Below are positions 6,674 to 15,920 of a stretch of DNA of 43,028 nt, piece after piece. Under the pieces are notes generated by a model. That model saw only the letters and a list, made by a program, of their open reading frames with translations, had not been told where the DNA came from and did no database searches. Numbering within the stretch: position 1 is the first letter of the stretch; each line of letters opens with the position of its first letter. The stretch covers positions 1 to 43,028 of the forward strand of contig CAJYQM010000115.1 in the NCBI GenBank assembly GCA_913777025.1, written 5' to 3'. The position numbers were made by a program, and so were the translations under genes. Source of the DNA: an uncultured Massilia sp. (lineage in GTDB: Bacteria; Pseudomonadota; Gammaproteobacteria; Burkholderiales; Burkholderiaceae_D).

Positions 6674-9472
6674 TCAAGCCACCGGCAACTTCGCCAGCTG
6701 CTCTTCCATCTTCGCCAGCGTCGCGCTGAAGTTGGCCACGCGCTCGCGCTCCTGCGCCACCACGGCGGCCGGCGCGCGCGCCACGAAGCTTTCGCTCGAC
6801 AGCTTGCCCTCGGCCTTGGCGATCTCGCCCTTCACGCGGGTGATTTCCTTGGTCAGGCGCTCGCGCTCGGCGGCGACGTCGATCTCGACCTTCAGCATCA
6901 GCTTGGTCGTGCCGACGATAGCCACCGCAGCCGGCGAATCCGGCAGGACGTCGACGATCTGCACTTCGGACAGCTTGCCCAGCAGCTGGACGTAGGGCGC
7001 GAAGCCCTGCGCGGCGATGCGGTCGGCTTCCGAGCCCGGTTCGACGATCAGCGGCACGCGCACCGAGGGCGACAGTTTCATCTCGCCGCGCAGGTTGCGG
7101 GTGGCGTCGGTCAGCTTCTTGAACTGGTCCATCCAGGCTTCGGCGCCTGCGTCGATCAGCGACTCGTCGGCGATCGGGTAGGGCTGCAGCATGATGGTCT
7201 CGCCCGTTTTGCCGGCCAGCGGCGCGACCGCCTGCCACAGCGCTTCGGTCACGAAGGGGATGATCGGGTGCGCCAGGCGCAGGATCACTTCCAGTACGCG
7301 CAGCAGCGTGTGGCGGGTCGCGCGCTGCTGGGCTTCCGTACCCTGCTGGACCTGCACCTTGGCCAGTTCCAGGTACCAGTCGCAGTACTCGTCCCAGACG
7401 AAGCTGTAGATGCTGCTGGCGATGTTGTCGAAGCGGTAGTCGGCAAAGCCCTTGGCCACGTCCAGCTCGACACGGTTCATCAGCGAGATGATCCAGCGGT
7501 CGGCCTGCGACAGGTCTTGCGGATCCGGCTTGGCGCAGTCTTTCCCTTCCGTGTTCATCAGCACGAAGCGGGTGGCGTTCCACAGCTTGTTGCAGAAGTT
7601 GCGGTAGCCTTCGGCGCGGCCGAGGTCGAAGTTGATGTTGCGGCCCAGCGAAGCGTAGCTGGCCATCGTGAAGCGCACGGCGTCGGTGCCGTAGGCCGCG
7701 ATCCCTTCCGGGAACTCGCGGCGGGTGGCTTTCGCGATCTTCTCGGCGGCGCGCGGGTCCATCAGGCCGGTGGTGCGCTTGGCCACCAGCGACTCGAGGT
7801 CGATGCCGTCGATCAGGTCGATCGGGTCGAGCGTGTTGCCCTTCGACTTGGACATCTTCTGGCCGGACGAGTCGCGCACCAGGCCGTGCACGTACACGGT
7901 CTTGAACGGGACCTTGTTGGTGAAGTGCGCGGTCATCATGACCATGCGCGCGACCCAGAAGAAGATGATGTCGAAGCCGGTGACCAGCACGGACGAGGGC
8001 AGGAACAGGTCCATGTCCTTCGTCTGCTCCGGCCAGCCCATGGTCGAAAAGGGGACCAGGGCCGAGGAGAACCAGGTGTCGAGCACGTCGTCGTCGCGCT
8101 CGATCGCGCCGCTGATGCCTTGCTCCTTGGCCTTGGCCTGCGCTTCTTCCTCGCTGCGGGCCACGACGATCTCGCCGTTCGGGCCGTACCAGGCCGGGAT
8201 GCGGTGGCCCCACCACAGCTGGCGCGAGATGCACCAGTCCTGGATGTTGCCCAGCCACTGGTTGTAGGTGGTGCTCCAGTTCTCGGGCACGAACTTGATC
8301 TCGCCGCTGGCGACTTTTTCCAGCGCCACTTCGGTGATCGACTTGCCCGGATTGAAAGTGCCTTCCGGCGCCGGCTTGCTCATGGCGACGAACCACTGGT
8401 CGGTCAGCATCGGTTCGATGACGACGCCGGTGCGGTCGCCGCGCGGCACCATCAGCTTGTGCGGCTTGAGCTGTTCCAGCAGGCCTTGTTCTTCGAGGTC
8501 GGCGACGATCTTCTTGCGCGCCACGAAGCGGTCCAGGCCGCGGTAGGCTTCCGGCGCGTCGTCGACGATCTTCGCTTCCAGCGTCATGATCGACAGCATC
8601 GGCAGCTTGTGACGCTGGCCGACCGCATAGTCGTTGAAGTCGTGCGCCGGCGTGATCTTCACGCAGCCGGTGCCGAAGGCCTTGTCGACATACTCGTCGG
8701 CGATGACCGGGATCTCGCGGCCGACCAGCGGCAATTTGAGCATCTTGCCCACCAGGTGGGTGTAGCGCTCGTCGGTCGGGTCGACCGCGACGGCGACGTC
8801 GCCCAGCATGGTTTCGGGACGGGTGGTGGCGACCGTCAGGTGGCCGCTACCGTCGGCCAGCGGGTACTTGATGTACCACATCGAGCCGTCTTCTTCCTGC
8901 GAGTCGACTTCCAGGTCCGACACGGCGGTGCCCAGCACCGGGTCCCAGTTGACCAGGCGCTTGCCGCGGTAGATCAGGCCCTGTTCGTACAGGCGCACGA
9001 AGACTTCGGCCACGGTTTTCGAGCGCGGCTCGTCCATCGTGAAGTATTCGCGGTTCCAGTCGGCGGACGCGCCCAGGCGGCGCATCTGGCCGGTGATTGT
9101 GCTGCCCGACTTTTCCTTCCATTCCCAGACCTTCTCGACGAAGGCGTCGCGGCCGAGGTCGTGACGCGAGACCTTCTGGGCGTCCAGCTGGCGCTCGACC
9201 ACGATCTGGGTCGCGATGCCGGCGTGGTCGGTGCCCGGGATCCAGGCGGTGTTAAAGCCACGCATGCGGTAGTAGCGGGTCAGGCCATCCATGACGGTCT
9301 GGTTGAAGGCGTGGCCCATGTGCAGGGTGCCCGTCACGTTCGGCGGCGGCAGCTGGATGCTGAACGAGGGCTTGTCGGCGTCCATGGTGGCGGCGAAGTA
9401 GCCGCGCTGTTCCCACTCGGTGCGCCAGAATTGTTCGATATCGGCTGGCTCGAAAGACTTTGCTAATTCCAT
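6674..9472 (-). CDS. valS: Valine--tRNA ligase
   Basis: The protein has 932 residues, typical for bacterial ValRS, a class Ia cytoplasmic synthetase that charges tRNA-Val. The HIGH-type motif is HMGH at residues 51-54, within [16 protein letters not shown]. The KMSKS motif is at 539-543. The CP1 editing domain lies between (e.g. [15 protein letters not shown]). The C-terminal coiled coil (~870-932) binds tRNA. I chose ATG at 9472 (MELAKSF), because the frame extension upstream covers the promoter-like TATAAT (minus strand, 9516-9521). There is no strong ribosome-binding site. A terminator follows at 6619-6654. Confidence 0.98.
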   Translation of the reverse strand: MELAKSFEPADIEQFWRTEWEQRGYFAATMDADKPSFSIQLPPPNVTGTLHMGHAFNQTVMDGLTRYYRMRGFNTAWIPGTDHAGIATQIVVERQLDAQKVSRHDLGRDAFVEKVWEWKEKSGSTITGQMRRLGASADWNREYFTMDEPRSKTVAEVFVRLYEQGLIYRGKRLVNWDPVLGTAVSDLEVDSQEEDGSMWYIKYPLADGSGHLTVATTRPETMLGDVAVAVDPTDERYTHLVGKMLKLPLVGREIPVIADEYVDKAFGTGCVKITPAHDFNDYAVGQRHKLPMLSIMTLEAKIVDDAPEAYRGLDRFVARKKIVADLEEQGLLEQLKPHKLMVPRGDRTGVVIEPMLTDQWFVAMSKPAPEGTFNPGKSITEVALEKVASGEIKFVPENWSTTYNQWLGNIQDWCISRQLWWGHRIPAWYGPNGEIVVARSEEEAQAKAKEQGISGAIERDDDVLDTWFSSALVPFSTMGWPEQTKDMDLFLPSSVLVTGFDIIFFWVARMVMMTAHFTNKVPFKTVYVHGLVRDSSGQKMSKSKGNTLDPIDLIDGIDLESLVAKRTTGLMDPRAAEKIAKATRREFPEGIAAYGTDAVRFTMASYASLGRNINFDLGRAEGYRNFCNKLWNATRFVLMNTEGKDCAKPDPQDLSQADRWIISLMNRVELDVAKGFADYRFDNIASSIYSFVWDEYCDWYLELAKVQVQQGTEAQQRATRHTLLRVLEVILRLAHPIIPFVTEALWQAVAPLAGKTGETIMLQPYPIADESLIDAGAEAWMDQFKKLTDATRNLRGEMKLSPSVRVPLIVEPGSEADRIAAQGFAPYVQLLGKLSEVQIVDVLPDSPAAVAIVGTTKLMLKVEIDVAAERERLTKEITRVKGEIAKAEGKLSSESFVARAPAAVVAQERERVANFSATLAKMEEQLAKLPVA

Positions 9473-9515
9473 GATTGGCGGTCGGGGGTAAAGGGGTAAA
9501 TATAGCGAAACGGCC

Positions 9516-9521
9516 ATTATA
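9516..9521 (-). promoter_or_regulatory. Candidate -10 element of valS
   Basis: Perfect TATAAT on the minus strand, 44 bases before the valS ATG. The corresponding -35 position falls in the receptor terminator hairpin and does not match TTGACA, so this call rests on the -10 alone. Confidence 0.4.
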
Positions 9522-9527
9522 AATGAC

Positions 9528-9547
9528 GGGAGCGCCGAAGCGCTCCC
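9528..9547 (-). terminator. UUCG-capped hairpin, likely terminator of the TonB receptor gene
   Basis: On the minus strand GGGAGCGC-TTCG-GCGCTCCC forms an 8-bp stem with a C(UUCG)G tetraloop, 36 bases after the receptor stop. The T tract behind it is poor (GTCATTTAT), so efficiency is uncertain. Confidence 0.65.
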
Positions 9548-9583
9548 TGCTTGTTTCCCCTTGTTGCCGCTTTTTTGAGCGGA

Positions 9584-11650
9584 TCAGAACGCCGCGCGCA
9601 GCGTCAGCCGCAGCGTGCGCGGCTCCACCGGGTGGGTATGGATGTCGTCGACGCCTTCGTCCGGCTCGCCCGGCAGGCGCGAGGTGTAGTAATAGTCGAC
9701 GTCGCTCGCCCTGCGGTCGAACAGGTTGAACACGTCGGCCGTCAACTGCCAGCGGCGGTCCAGGCGGTAGCCGGCGCGCAGGTAGGCGATCGCCGTGGTA
9801 GCCGAGCGCACGCTGTTGTCTTCCACCAGCGGCCGCGGCCCGAAATAGCGCAGCTGGAAGGCGCCCGACCAGGGACCGAGGTCCTTGACGGTGGCGCCGA
9901 ACGAGGCGACCCGCTCGACCGCCCCCGGGACGTGGTCACCGGCCGGGTCAAAGCCGGTGTACCGCGCGGTCGATGCCGCCAGGTCGAGATCCAGCAGCAG
10001 CCAGCGGCTGGCCACGTAGTGGTTGTTCCACTCGAGACCGGAGCGCTTGCTGGCGCGGCTCGGCGCGGTGTCGCCGGCGTCGCCCGAGAACACCAGTTCG
10101 GAGCCGGAGCGCAGGCCCCACAGCGCGATCGAGGTCTGCAGGCCGGGCACGATCTCGCTGCGCAGGCCGATCTCCGCACCGCGGGTTTTTACCAGTGGCG
10201 TCACCGGCTCGACCGGCGCGCGTGCGCGCGGCGACAGCCGGGCCGTGGTGCCGCGTGCATCGTTGCTGTGAAAGCCTTCGCCGTAGTTGGCAAAGAATTC
10301 GGTCTTGTCCCACGGGCCGAACACGATCGACAGCTTGGGCGAGGCGATGTGGTCGTCCGCACTGCCGGCATTCTCGGCGATCGAGCTGCCGACCTTGAAG
10401 CGGTAACGGTCGTAGCGCACGCCGGCGATGGAACGCAGCCACGGCGCCCATTGCACGGTGTTCTGGAACCACAGCGCGGCGCTGGCCTCGGACACCTGCG
10501 ATTCGGCGATGGTGTCCAGCACGCGCTGGCGGGCGGTGGCATACAGGCCGAGCGGAGCGATGCGGTCGAAGCGGCCCTGGATGCCGATGGCGTTGTTCAT
10601 GGCGCGCTCGCCGAGCCGGCCGAACCGGGTGTGCGACAGATCGAAGCCGCCCATCTTGCGCCGTTCGGTCTGCAGGAACTGGTCGCCGTTCACCGGGTCG
10701 TCGAGGTAGTAGGTGAAGTCGTTGTACAGGGCCAGGTCGGAGCGGACCGCGTAGGCATGCGCTTCAGTCAGCGTATCAAGGCCGCGGCGGCGCCATTCGC
10801 CCGACAGGCTGTAGCGCGCCGTGCTGCCGCCGTCGCTGGGGTCGACCGCTGCAAACCGGGCCAGGCCGCCGTCACGCACCGCGCGCAGCGGGACCTGGCT
10901 GGTGGCGTGCCAGGCGCCCTTGTAGCCCATCGCAGTCAGGCTGAAGCGCTCCGCGGCGGTGCCGGCGCTGTAGCGCAGCAGGGCGGACGATTTGTGAAAG
11001 GCTTCCGGCGTCCGCCACGGGCCGTCGTTGTGCGCCAGTTCCAGCGCATACAGCAGGTTGCCGTCGCCGGCGGCGGTGGAGCGCGCGACCACGCCGCGGC
11101 GGTAAGCGTTGGCACCGGCGGTCAGTGCGGCGAAGCCCTCGTCCAGCCGGTCGAGCAGGGTCAGGTGCGCGGCGCCGACCGAGGCAAAATCGCCTTCGTC
11201 GGCGTAGTAAGGACCTTTGCGGTAGTGGATGTTCCTGACCAGTTCCGGGATCAGGAAATTCAGGTCCGTATAACCCTGGCCATGCGCATGGGTGCGCATG
11301 TTGACCGGCATGCCGTCGACGAATGTGGCGAAGTCGGTGCCGTGGTCGAGGTTGAAACCGCGCAGGAAGTACTGGTTGGCCTTGCCGTCGCCGCTATGCT
11401 GGGTGACGATCACGCCGGGCACGAATTCCAGCACTTCGCCCGGCCGCAGCGCCGGGCGGCTGGCAATCAAGGCCGCCGTCACGCTGCCTTCGCTGGCGGC
11501 GTCGGAAGTGCCGACGCCGTTGTCGTAGTGGCCGAGCACGCGGACCATGTTGGACGTTTCCTGTGGCGGGTTCTCCGCCGGTTGTTGCGCATGCGCGTGC
11601 GCGGCCGCGCACAGCGCCCCGGCGACGCCGAGTATCACTCTTGTTTTCAT
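9584..11650 (-). CDS. TonB-dependent outer-membrane receptor, cobalamin-riboswitch controlled
   Basis: The protein has 688 residues from ATG at 11650. It starts with a signal peptide (MKTRVILGVAGALCAAAHAHAQ). A plug domain follows at ~55-170 (LRPGEVLEFVPGVIVTQHSG, FLRGFNLDHGTDFATFVDG). The C-terminal beta-barrel ends with aromatic TLRLTLRAAF, as outer-membrane barrels do. It is a TonB-energised importer in the outer membrane. A cobalamin riboswitch in the leader suggests that the substrate is vitamin B12, another corrinoid or a linked metal such as cobalt. The sequence is not an obvious classical BtuB and I cannot name the ligand. The longer frame to 11677 lacks the signal peptide at its N-terminus and is not preferred. 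No inner-membrane btuCDF genes are adjacent. Confidence 0.93.
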   Translation of the reverse strand: MKTRVILGVAGALCAAAHAHAQQPAENPPQETSNMVRVLGHYDNGVGTSDAASEGSVTAALIASRPALRPGEVLEFVPGVIVTQHSGDGKANQYFLRGFNLDHGTDFATFVDGMPVNMRTHAHGQGYTDLNFLIPELVRNIHYRKGPYYADEGDFASVGAAHLTLLDRLDEGFAALTAGANAYRRGVVARSTAAGDGNLLYALELAHNDGPWRTPEAFHKSSALLRYSAGTAAERFSLTAMGYKGAWHATSQVPLRAVRDGGLARFAAVDPSDGGSTARYSLSGEWRRRGLDTLTEAHAYAVRSDLALYNDFTYYLDDPVNGDQFLQTERRKMGGFDLSHTRFGRLGERAMNNAIGIQGRFDRIAPLGLYATARQRVLDTIAESQVSEASAALWFQNTVQWAPWLRSIAGVRYDRYRFKVGSSIAENAGSADDHIASPKLSIVFGPWDKTEFFANYGEGFHSNDARGTTARLSPRARAPVEPVTPLVKTRGAEIGLRSEIVPGLQTSIALWGLRSGSELVFSGDAGDTAPSRASKRSGLEWNNHYVASRWLLLDLDLAASTARYTGFDPAGDHVPGAVERVASFGATVKDLGPWSGAFQLRYFGPRPLVEDNSVRSATTAIAYLRAGYRLDRRWQLTADVFNLFDRRASDVDYYYTSRLPGEPDEGVDDIHTHPVEPRTLRLTLRAAF

Positions 11651-11731
11651 AGGATGGATGTCAAGCTGCCGCCGCACCCACTTCCCCGTAAGCGCGGCTG
11701 AACGGTGCGCGCTGCCTCGCGGCCGCGCGCA

Positions 11732-11950
11732 CTACCTGTCTGGCCGGTATCCGGGCTGGCAAGGCGGACCATCCCGCCTTCCCATGCAGTTTTCAAGTGC
11801 ACAGTGGCTTTCGAGACGGCCTGTCGTCAGCGACGACGCTTGCTTACCGTTGCGGGGGCAGCACACCCTGGCCTGCCGATGGAACCGGCGCGGCCATGTG
11901 TTTCCCGTTTAACTGCGCGCTTTGAAAAGCGCGCGGGCACCAAACGGTGT
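11732..11950 (-). promoter_or_regulatory. Cobalamin (adenosylcobalamin) riboswitch
   Basis: Reading the minus strand, the conserved elements appear in order: GGTGCC and AAACGGGAA at the 5' side, GCTGCCCCCGCAACGG, GCCACTG, GGGAAGGC, and finally the B12 box AGCCCGGATACCGGCC. The element ends about 80 bases before the receptor ATG. Family knowledge: bound cobalamin represses expression of the downstream transporter by sequestering the ribosome-binding region or by termination. I see no clear terminator between it and the ATG, so translational control is more likely. Confidence 0.96.
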
Positions 11951-11951
11951 A

Positions 11952-11957
11952 ATTATA
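11952..11957 (-). promoter_or_regulatory. -10 element for the riboswitch transcript
   Basis: Perfect TATAAT on the minus strand, placing the transcription start a few bases downstream, at the 5' end of the riboswitch. No good -35 is seen. Confidence 0.55.
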
Positions 11958-12131
11958 GTTGACGCCAAATGCGGGCCTTCAAAGCCCGTCGTACTGGGTG
12001 CATCGCACGTCTCTACCCGTAGAGCATGATTGGGCAGCAAAATCGGGTTGATTTTGAGAATATTTACGTATGCAATTGATTTTCAATCGTGTGCGCTCGG
12101 TGTTGCGTTATCGATGGAACATGCAATTTGA

Positions 12132-12162
12132 TTGACGAATCGCCTTGCCAGCATGCTATATT
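12132..12162 (+). promoter_or_regulatory. Promoter of the ANTAR response regulator
   Basis: TTGACG (12132-12137) is followed by an extended -10, TGCTATATT (12154-12162), with a 19-base spacer. The extended TGn motif can compensate for the long spacer. The leader is about 70 bases. The rest of 11958-12240 shows no gene. Confidence 0.55.
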
Positions 12163-12240
12163 TTTGGCCGTCGAATTTCGGTCTTGTGACATTGCAGTCG
12201 CAATGAGCGGTTCACCCCTTCTTACGCGAGAACCATAACA

Positions 12241-12879
12241 ATGAGCGCGCCAATTTCCCCCCGCCGCCTGGTCCTGCTGGTCGACGACGATGCCGTCCTG
12301 CTGGAATACCTGTCCACCGTCCTGAAGCATGCCGGCTACGACACGCTGGAAGCCGCTTCCGCGCCCGAGGCGCTGCAGCGCATTGCCGAGCGCGAGAACG
12401 ACATCGCGCTGGCCCTGCTCGACATCAACATGCCCGGCATGTCGGGCATCGACCTGGCGCGCCGCCTGCGCGACCACACGCAGGTGCCCTTCATGTTCCT
12501 GTCTTCGGTCGACGATGCCGAGACCGCGCGCCAGGCCGCCAGCCACGGCGCGGTCGGCTTCGTGGTCAAGCCGGTCGATGCCGGGCGCCTGCTGGCGGCC
12601 TTCGAATCCGCGCTCGCCCGCGCCGACGAGATCCGCCAGCTGCGCCGCACCGAAGCCAACCTGAACGCCGCGCTGGCCGCCGGCCGCGAGACCAGCCTGG
12701 CCGTCGGCCTGCTGATGGCGCGCTACCAGGTCGACCGGAATACCGCGTTCGAGGTGCTGCGCGACCACGCGCGTTCGAACCGGCGCAAGATCAACGAGGT
12801 GGCCGAGCAGCTGGTGGCGGCGGAAGAGCTGCTCAACAGCCTGCACGGCGCGTTCGCGGGGCGTCTGCGCGGCAAATGA
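12241..12879 (+). CDS. Response regulator with C-terminal ANTAR RNA-binding domain
   Basis: The product has 212 residues. The receiver domain covers ~8-125, with acidic pocket Asp15-17, phosphoacceptor Asp61 (LLDINMPG), Ser88/89 and Lys110. Residues ~145-205 form an ANTAR-type helical domain, with GLLMARYQVDRNTAFEVLR followed by a basic helix. ANTAR regulators (AmiR, NasR, EutV) bind tandem hairpins in nascent RNA and prevent termination; they do not bind DNA. No sensor kinase and no nitrogen-assimilation genes are adjacent, so it is an orphan whose RNA targets are elsewhere. The start is the only sensible ATG; the region just before it lacks a strong Shine-Dalgarno sequence. Confidence 0.9.
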   Translation: MSAPISPRRLVLLVDDDAVLLEYLSTVLKHAGYDTLEAASAPEALQRIAERENDIALALLDINMPGMSGIDLARRLRDHTQVPFMFLSSVDDAETARQAASHGAVGFVVKPVDAGRLLAAFESALARADEIRQLRRTEANLNAALAAGRETSLAVGLLMARYQVDRNTAFEVLRDHARSNRRKINEVAEQLVAAEELLNSLHGAFAGRLRGK

Positions 12880-13890
12880 CTACTTGGCGGCGGACACGCC
12901 GGTCGTGGCGAAGCGTTCGCGGTACAGGGTGGGCGCGATGCCCATCCGTTTCTGGAACACGCGGCGCATCTGCGCTTCGCCATTGAAGCCGGCGCGTGCC
13001 GCCACCGTCTTCAGCGGCAGCGCCAGGTCGGACAGCAATTGCTTGGCGCGCTCGAAGCGGCAGGTGGCGATGAATTCCTGGGTGCTCAGTCCGACTTCCT
13101 GCAGGAACACGCGGGCGAAGTGGCGCTCGCTCATCATGGCTTTTTGCGCCAGCTGGGCCACCGACAGCCGTTCGTGCAGGTTGTCCAGTATCCATTTCTG
13201 GATGTCGCGGATGCCGGGCCGTGCGGTCCGTTCGCTCAGCAGGTGCGAGCTGAACTGTGACTGGCCGCCGGGGCGTTTCAAGTACACGACCATGTCGGTG
13301 GCGACCTGCAGCGCCAGCTCCTTGCCGAAGTCTTCCTCGACCAGCGCCAGCGCCAGGTCGATGCCGGCGGTGACGCCGGCAGAGGTCCACAGGTGGCCGT
13401 CGCGCACGAAGATGGCGTCGGCATCGACCGCCACGCCCGGGTAGTCGGCCTGCAGGGAGGCGGCCACGCTCCAGTGGGTGGTCGCGGCCTTGCCGTCCAG
13501 CACGCCTGCGGCGCTCAGGAAGAAGGCGCCGGAACACAGCGAGGCCAGGCGCCGCAGGCGCGGACAGGCACGCGCCACCCAGTCGACGATGGCGCCGCCC
13601 TGGGCCAGCGCACCCTGGATGTCGCGCGCGCCGACCACGATGGCGGTATGCGGCAAGGCGTGGCTATCGAGCGCCCTGGTGGCCTGCAGCGACATCAGCG
13701 TATCGGAAGGAATAGTGCCCTCGCGCGTGGACACGACCTGGACGGCGTAGGCGGCCGGTTTGCCGGCGCGCCCCAGGTGCACGTTGGCATATTCGAACAC
13801 CGACATCGGTCCGATGGCTTCCATCGCCTTGAAGCCCGGGTACACGATGATGTCGATGGTGATCGGTGAACTGGCTGGCCTGTCTTGCAT
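12880..13890 (-). CDS. GlxA-family AraC transcriptional regulator with DJ-1/PfpI-like domain
   Basis: The product has 336 residues. The N-terminal half (~10-190) is a class I glutamine-amidotransferase/DJ-1-like domain, beginning ITIDIIVYPGFKAMEAIGP. It has Cys119 in the nucleophile-elbow position (SLCSGAFFLSAAG) and is usually a ligand-sensing domain here. The C-terminal ~100 residues are an AraC/XylS double helix-turn-helix (LSVAQLAQKAMMSERHFARV and VAARAGFNGEAQMRRVFQKR). I prefer ATG at 13890 over a TTG at 13920; neither has a good ribosome-binding site. It is divergent from frmA with 141 bases between, so it may regulate that gene; this is inference. The stop abuts the convergent ANTAR gene (12879/12880). 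Confidence 0.92.
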   Translation of the reverse strand: MQDRPASSPITIDIIVYPGFKAMEAIGPMSVFEYANVHLGRAGKPAAYAVQVVSTREGTIPSDTLMSLQATRALDSHALPHTAIVVGARDIQGALAQGGAIVDWVARACPRLRRLASLCSGAFFLSAAGVLDGKAATTHWSVAASLQADYPGVAVDADAIFVRDGHLWTSAGVTAGIDLALALVEEDFGKELALQVATDMVVYLKRPGGQSQFSSHLLSERTARPGIRDIQKWILDNLHERLSVAQLAQKAMMSERHFARVFLQEVGLSTQEFIATCRFERAKQLLSDLALPLKTVAARAGFNGEAQMRRVFQKRMGIAPTLYRERFATTGVSAAK

Positions 13891-13967
13891 GCTGTTGCTG
13901 AAGATATTGAGGGCTGGCAAATCCGGTCATTATTGCACCATTTCCGGCCATCCGATGGTGCGCCCCT

Positions 13968-13995
13968 TGGCCGCGGCCGGGCTTGTGCGGATAAT
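13968..13995 (+). promoter_or_regulatory. Candidate promoter of frmA
   Basis: TTGGCC (13968-13973), a 16-base spacer and GATAAT (13990-13995), 36 bases before the frmA ATG. It lies in the divergent interval shared with the GlxA-type regulator. Confidence 0.45.
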
Positions 13996-14031
13996 GGCCG
14001 CATCGCATAACCAACCAGGAAAGTATCGAAC

Positions 14032-15138
<1,107 letters not shown>

Positions 15139-15150
15139 TCGTTTAAGTAA

Positions 15151-15179
15151 CATTCATGCCACAAAGTGGCGCACGAATG
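15151..15179 (+). terminator. Hairpin after frmA
   Basis: CATTC (15151-15155) and GCCAC pair with GTGGC and GAATG (15175-15179) around an AAA loop, with an internal mismatch region. It starts 12 bases after the frmA stop. No T tract follows, so its role as a terminator is uncertain. Confidence 0.45.
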
Positions 15180-15209
15180 CACCAGCGGCGTGCGAGCTTG
15201 TAACCGAAC

Positions 15210-15218
15210 TGTTATAAT
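15210..15218 (+). promoter_or_regulatory. Extended -10 promoter of the outer-membrane protein gene
   Basis: TGTTATAAT is a consensus TGn extended -10, about 60 bases before the ATG. A TTGACA also occurs at 15232-15237 but without a fitting -10. Confidence 0.6.
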
Positions 15219-15278
15219 TTCCTGCTTGCAATTGACAAATAGTTTCAATTGCTCAATTAACATTAATTGGGGAAATAC

Positions 15279-15776
15279 ATGTTCAAGAAACTCGCTGCCG
15301 CCGCAGCCCTGGCGCTGGTCGCCTCCTCGTCCTTCGCAGCCGCGCCGACCGCCTTCTACGGCGGCCTGGACGTCGGTTCGACCGACATCGACAACCTGGA
15401 CGGTAACAAGACCAGCGTCGGCGCCTTCGTGGGCTACGGTTTCAACCAGTTCTTCGCTGTCGAGCTGGGCTACCGCCAGCTGGGCAAGTGGGACTTCGGT
15501 CCGGTCGACCTGAAGGCCAAGCAGACCCACCTGTCGCTGGTCGGTTCCTACCCGCTGAACGCCCAGTTCGACGTGTACGGCCGCATCGGCTACAACAACC
15601 TGCGCGGCGAAGCCTCGTACGGCGGCTACAAGTACGGTAACGACACCGACGGCGGCCTGTACGGTGTCGGCCTGAACTACAACTTCACCCCGACCCTGTC
15701 GGGCCGCATCGAGGCGCAGAAGCCATCGAGCGATTCGACCAACTACAGCGTCGGCCTGGTCTGGCAGTTCCGCTGA
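15279..15776 (+). CDS. Small outer-membrane beta-barrel protein (OmpA/OmpX-like, 8-stranded)
   Basis: The product has 165 residues. A signal peptide (MFKKLAAAAALALVASSSFA, cleavage after SFA) precedes eight alternating beta strands with the pattern of small porin-like barrels (FYGGLDVGSTDIDN, VGAFVGYGFNQFFAVELGYR, VDLKAKQTHLSLVGSYPL). It ends with SVGLVWQF plus Arg; a terminal aromatic strand fits barrel insertion by BamA. Family knowledge places such proteins in adhesion, envelope stability or small-molecule entry; the specific role is unknown. The start at 15279 is chosen for its position after TGGGGAA and for the signal peptide; an in-frame TTG at 15267 is less likely. It has its own promoter and a strong terminator, so it is monocistronic and probably abundant. 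Confidence 0.9.
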   Translation: MFKKLAAAAALALVASSSFAAAPTAFYGGLDVGSTDIDNLDGNKTSVGAFVGYGFNQFFAVELGYRQLGKWDFGPVDLKAKQTHLSLVGSYPLNAQFDVYGRIGYNNLRGEASYGGYKYGNDTDGGLYGVGLNYNFTPTLSGRIEAQKPSSDSTNYSVGLVWQFR

Positions 15777-15798
15777 TCCGGACCCGCAGCAGGTTTTG

Positions 15799-15835
15799 AA
15801 AGGCAGCTGACCGTATCGGGCAGCTGCCTTTTGTT
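15799..15835 (+). terminator. Intrinsic terminator of the outer-membrane protein gene
   Basis: AAAGGCAGCTG (15799-15809) pairs with CAGCTGCCTTT (15821-15831), followed by TTGTTATT. It begins 23 bases after the stop codon. Confidence 0.9.
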
Positions 15836-15920
15836 ATTGTCGGGTTGGCATTTGTATGGCAGCATGGCGGCGCCGCTGACCCAGCGGCATTCTTCATCCC
15901 GCACCCACAGGAATCTGCCC

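Noticed and set aside
11705-11962. Plus-strand frames across the riboswitch
   Set aside because: The conserved cobalamin riboswitch elements on the minus strand explain this sequence fully.
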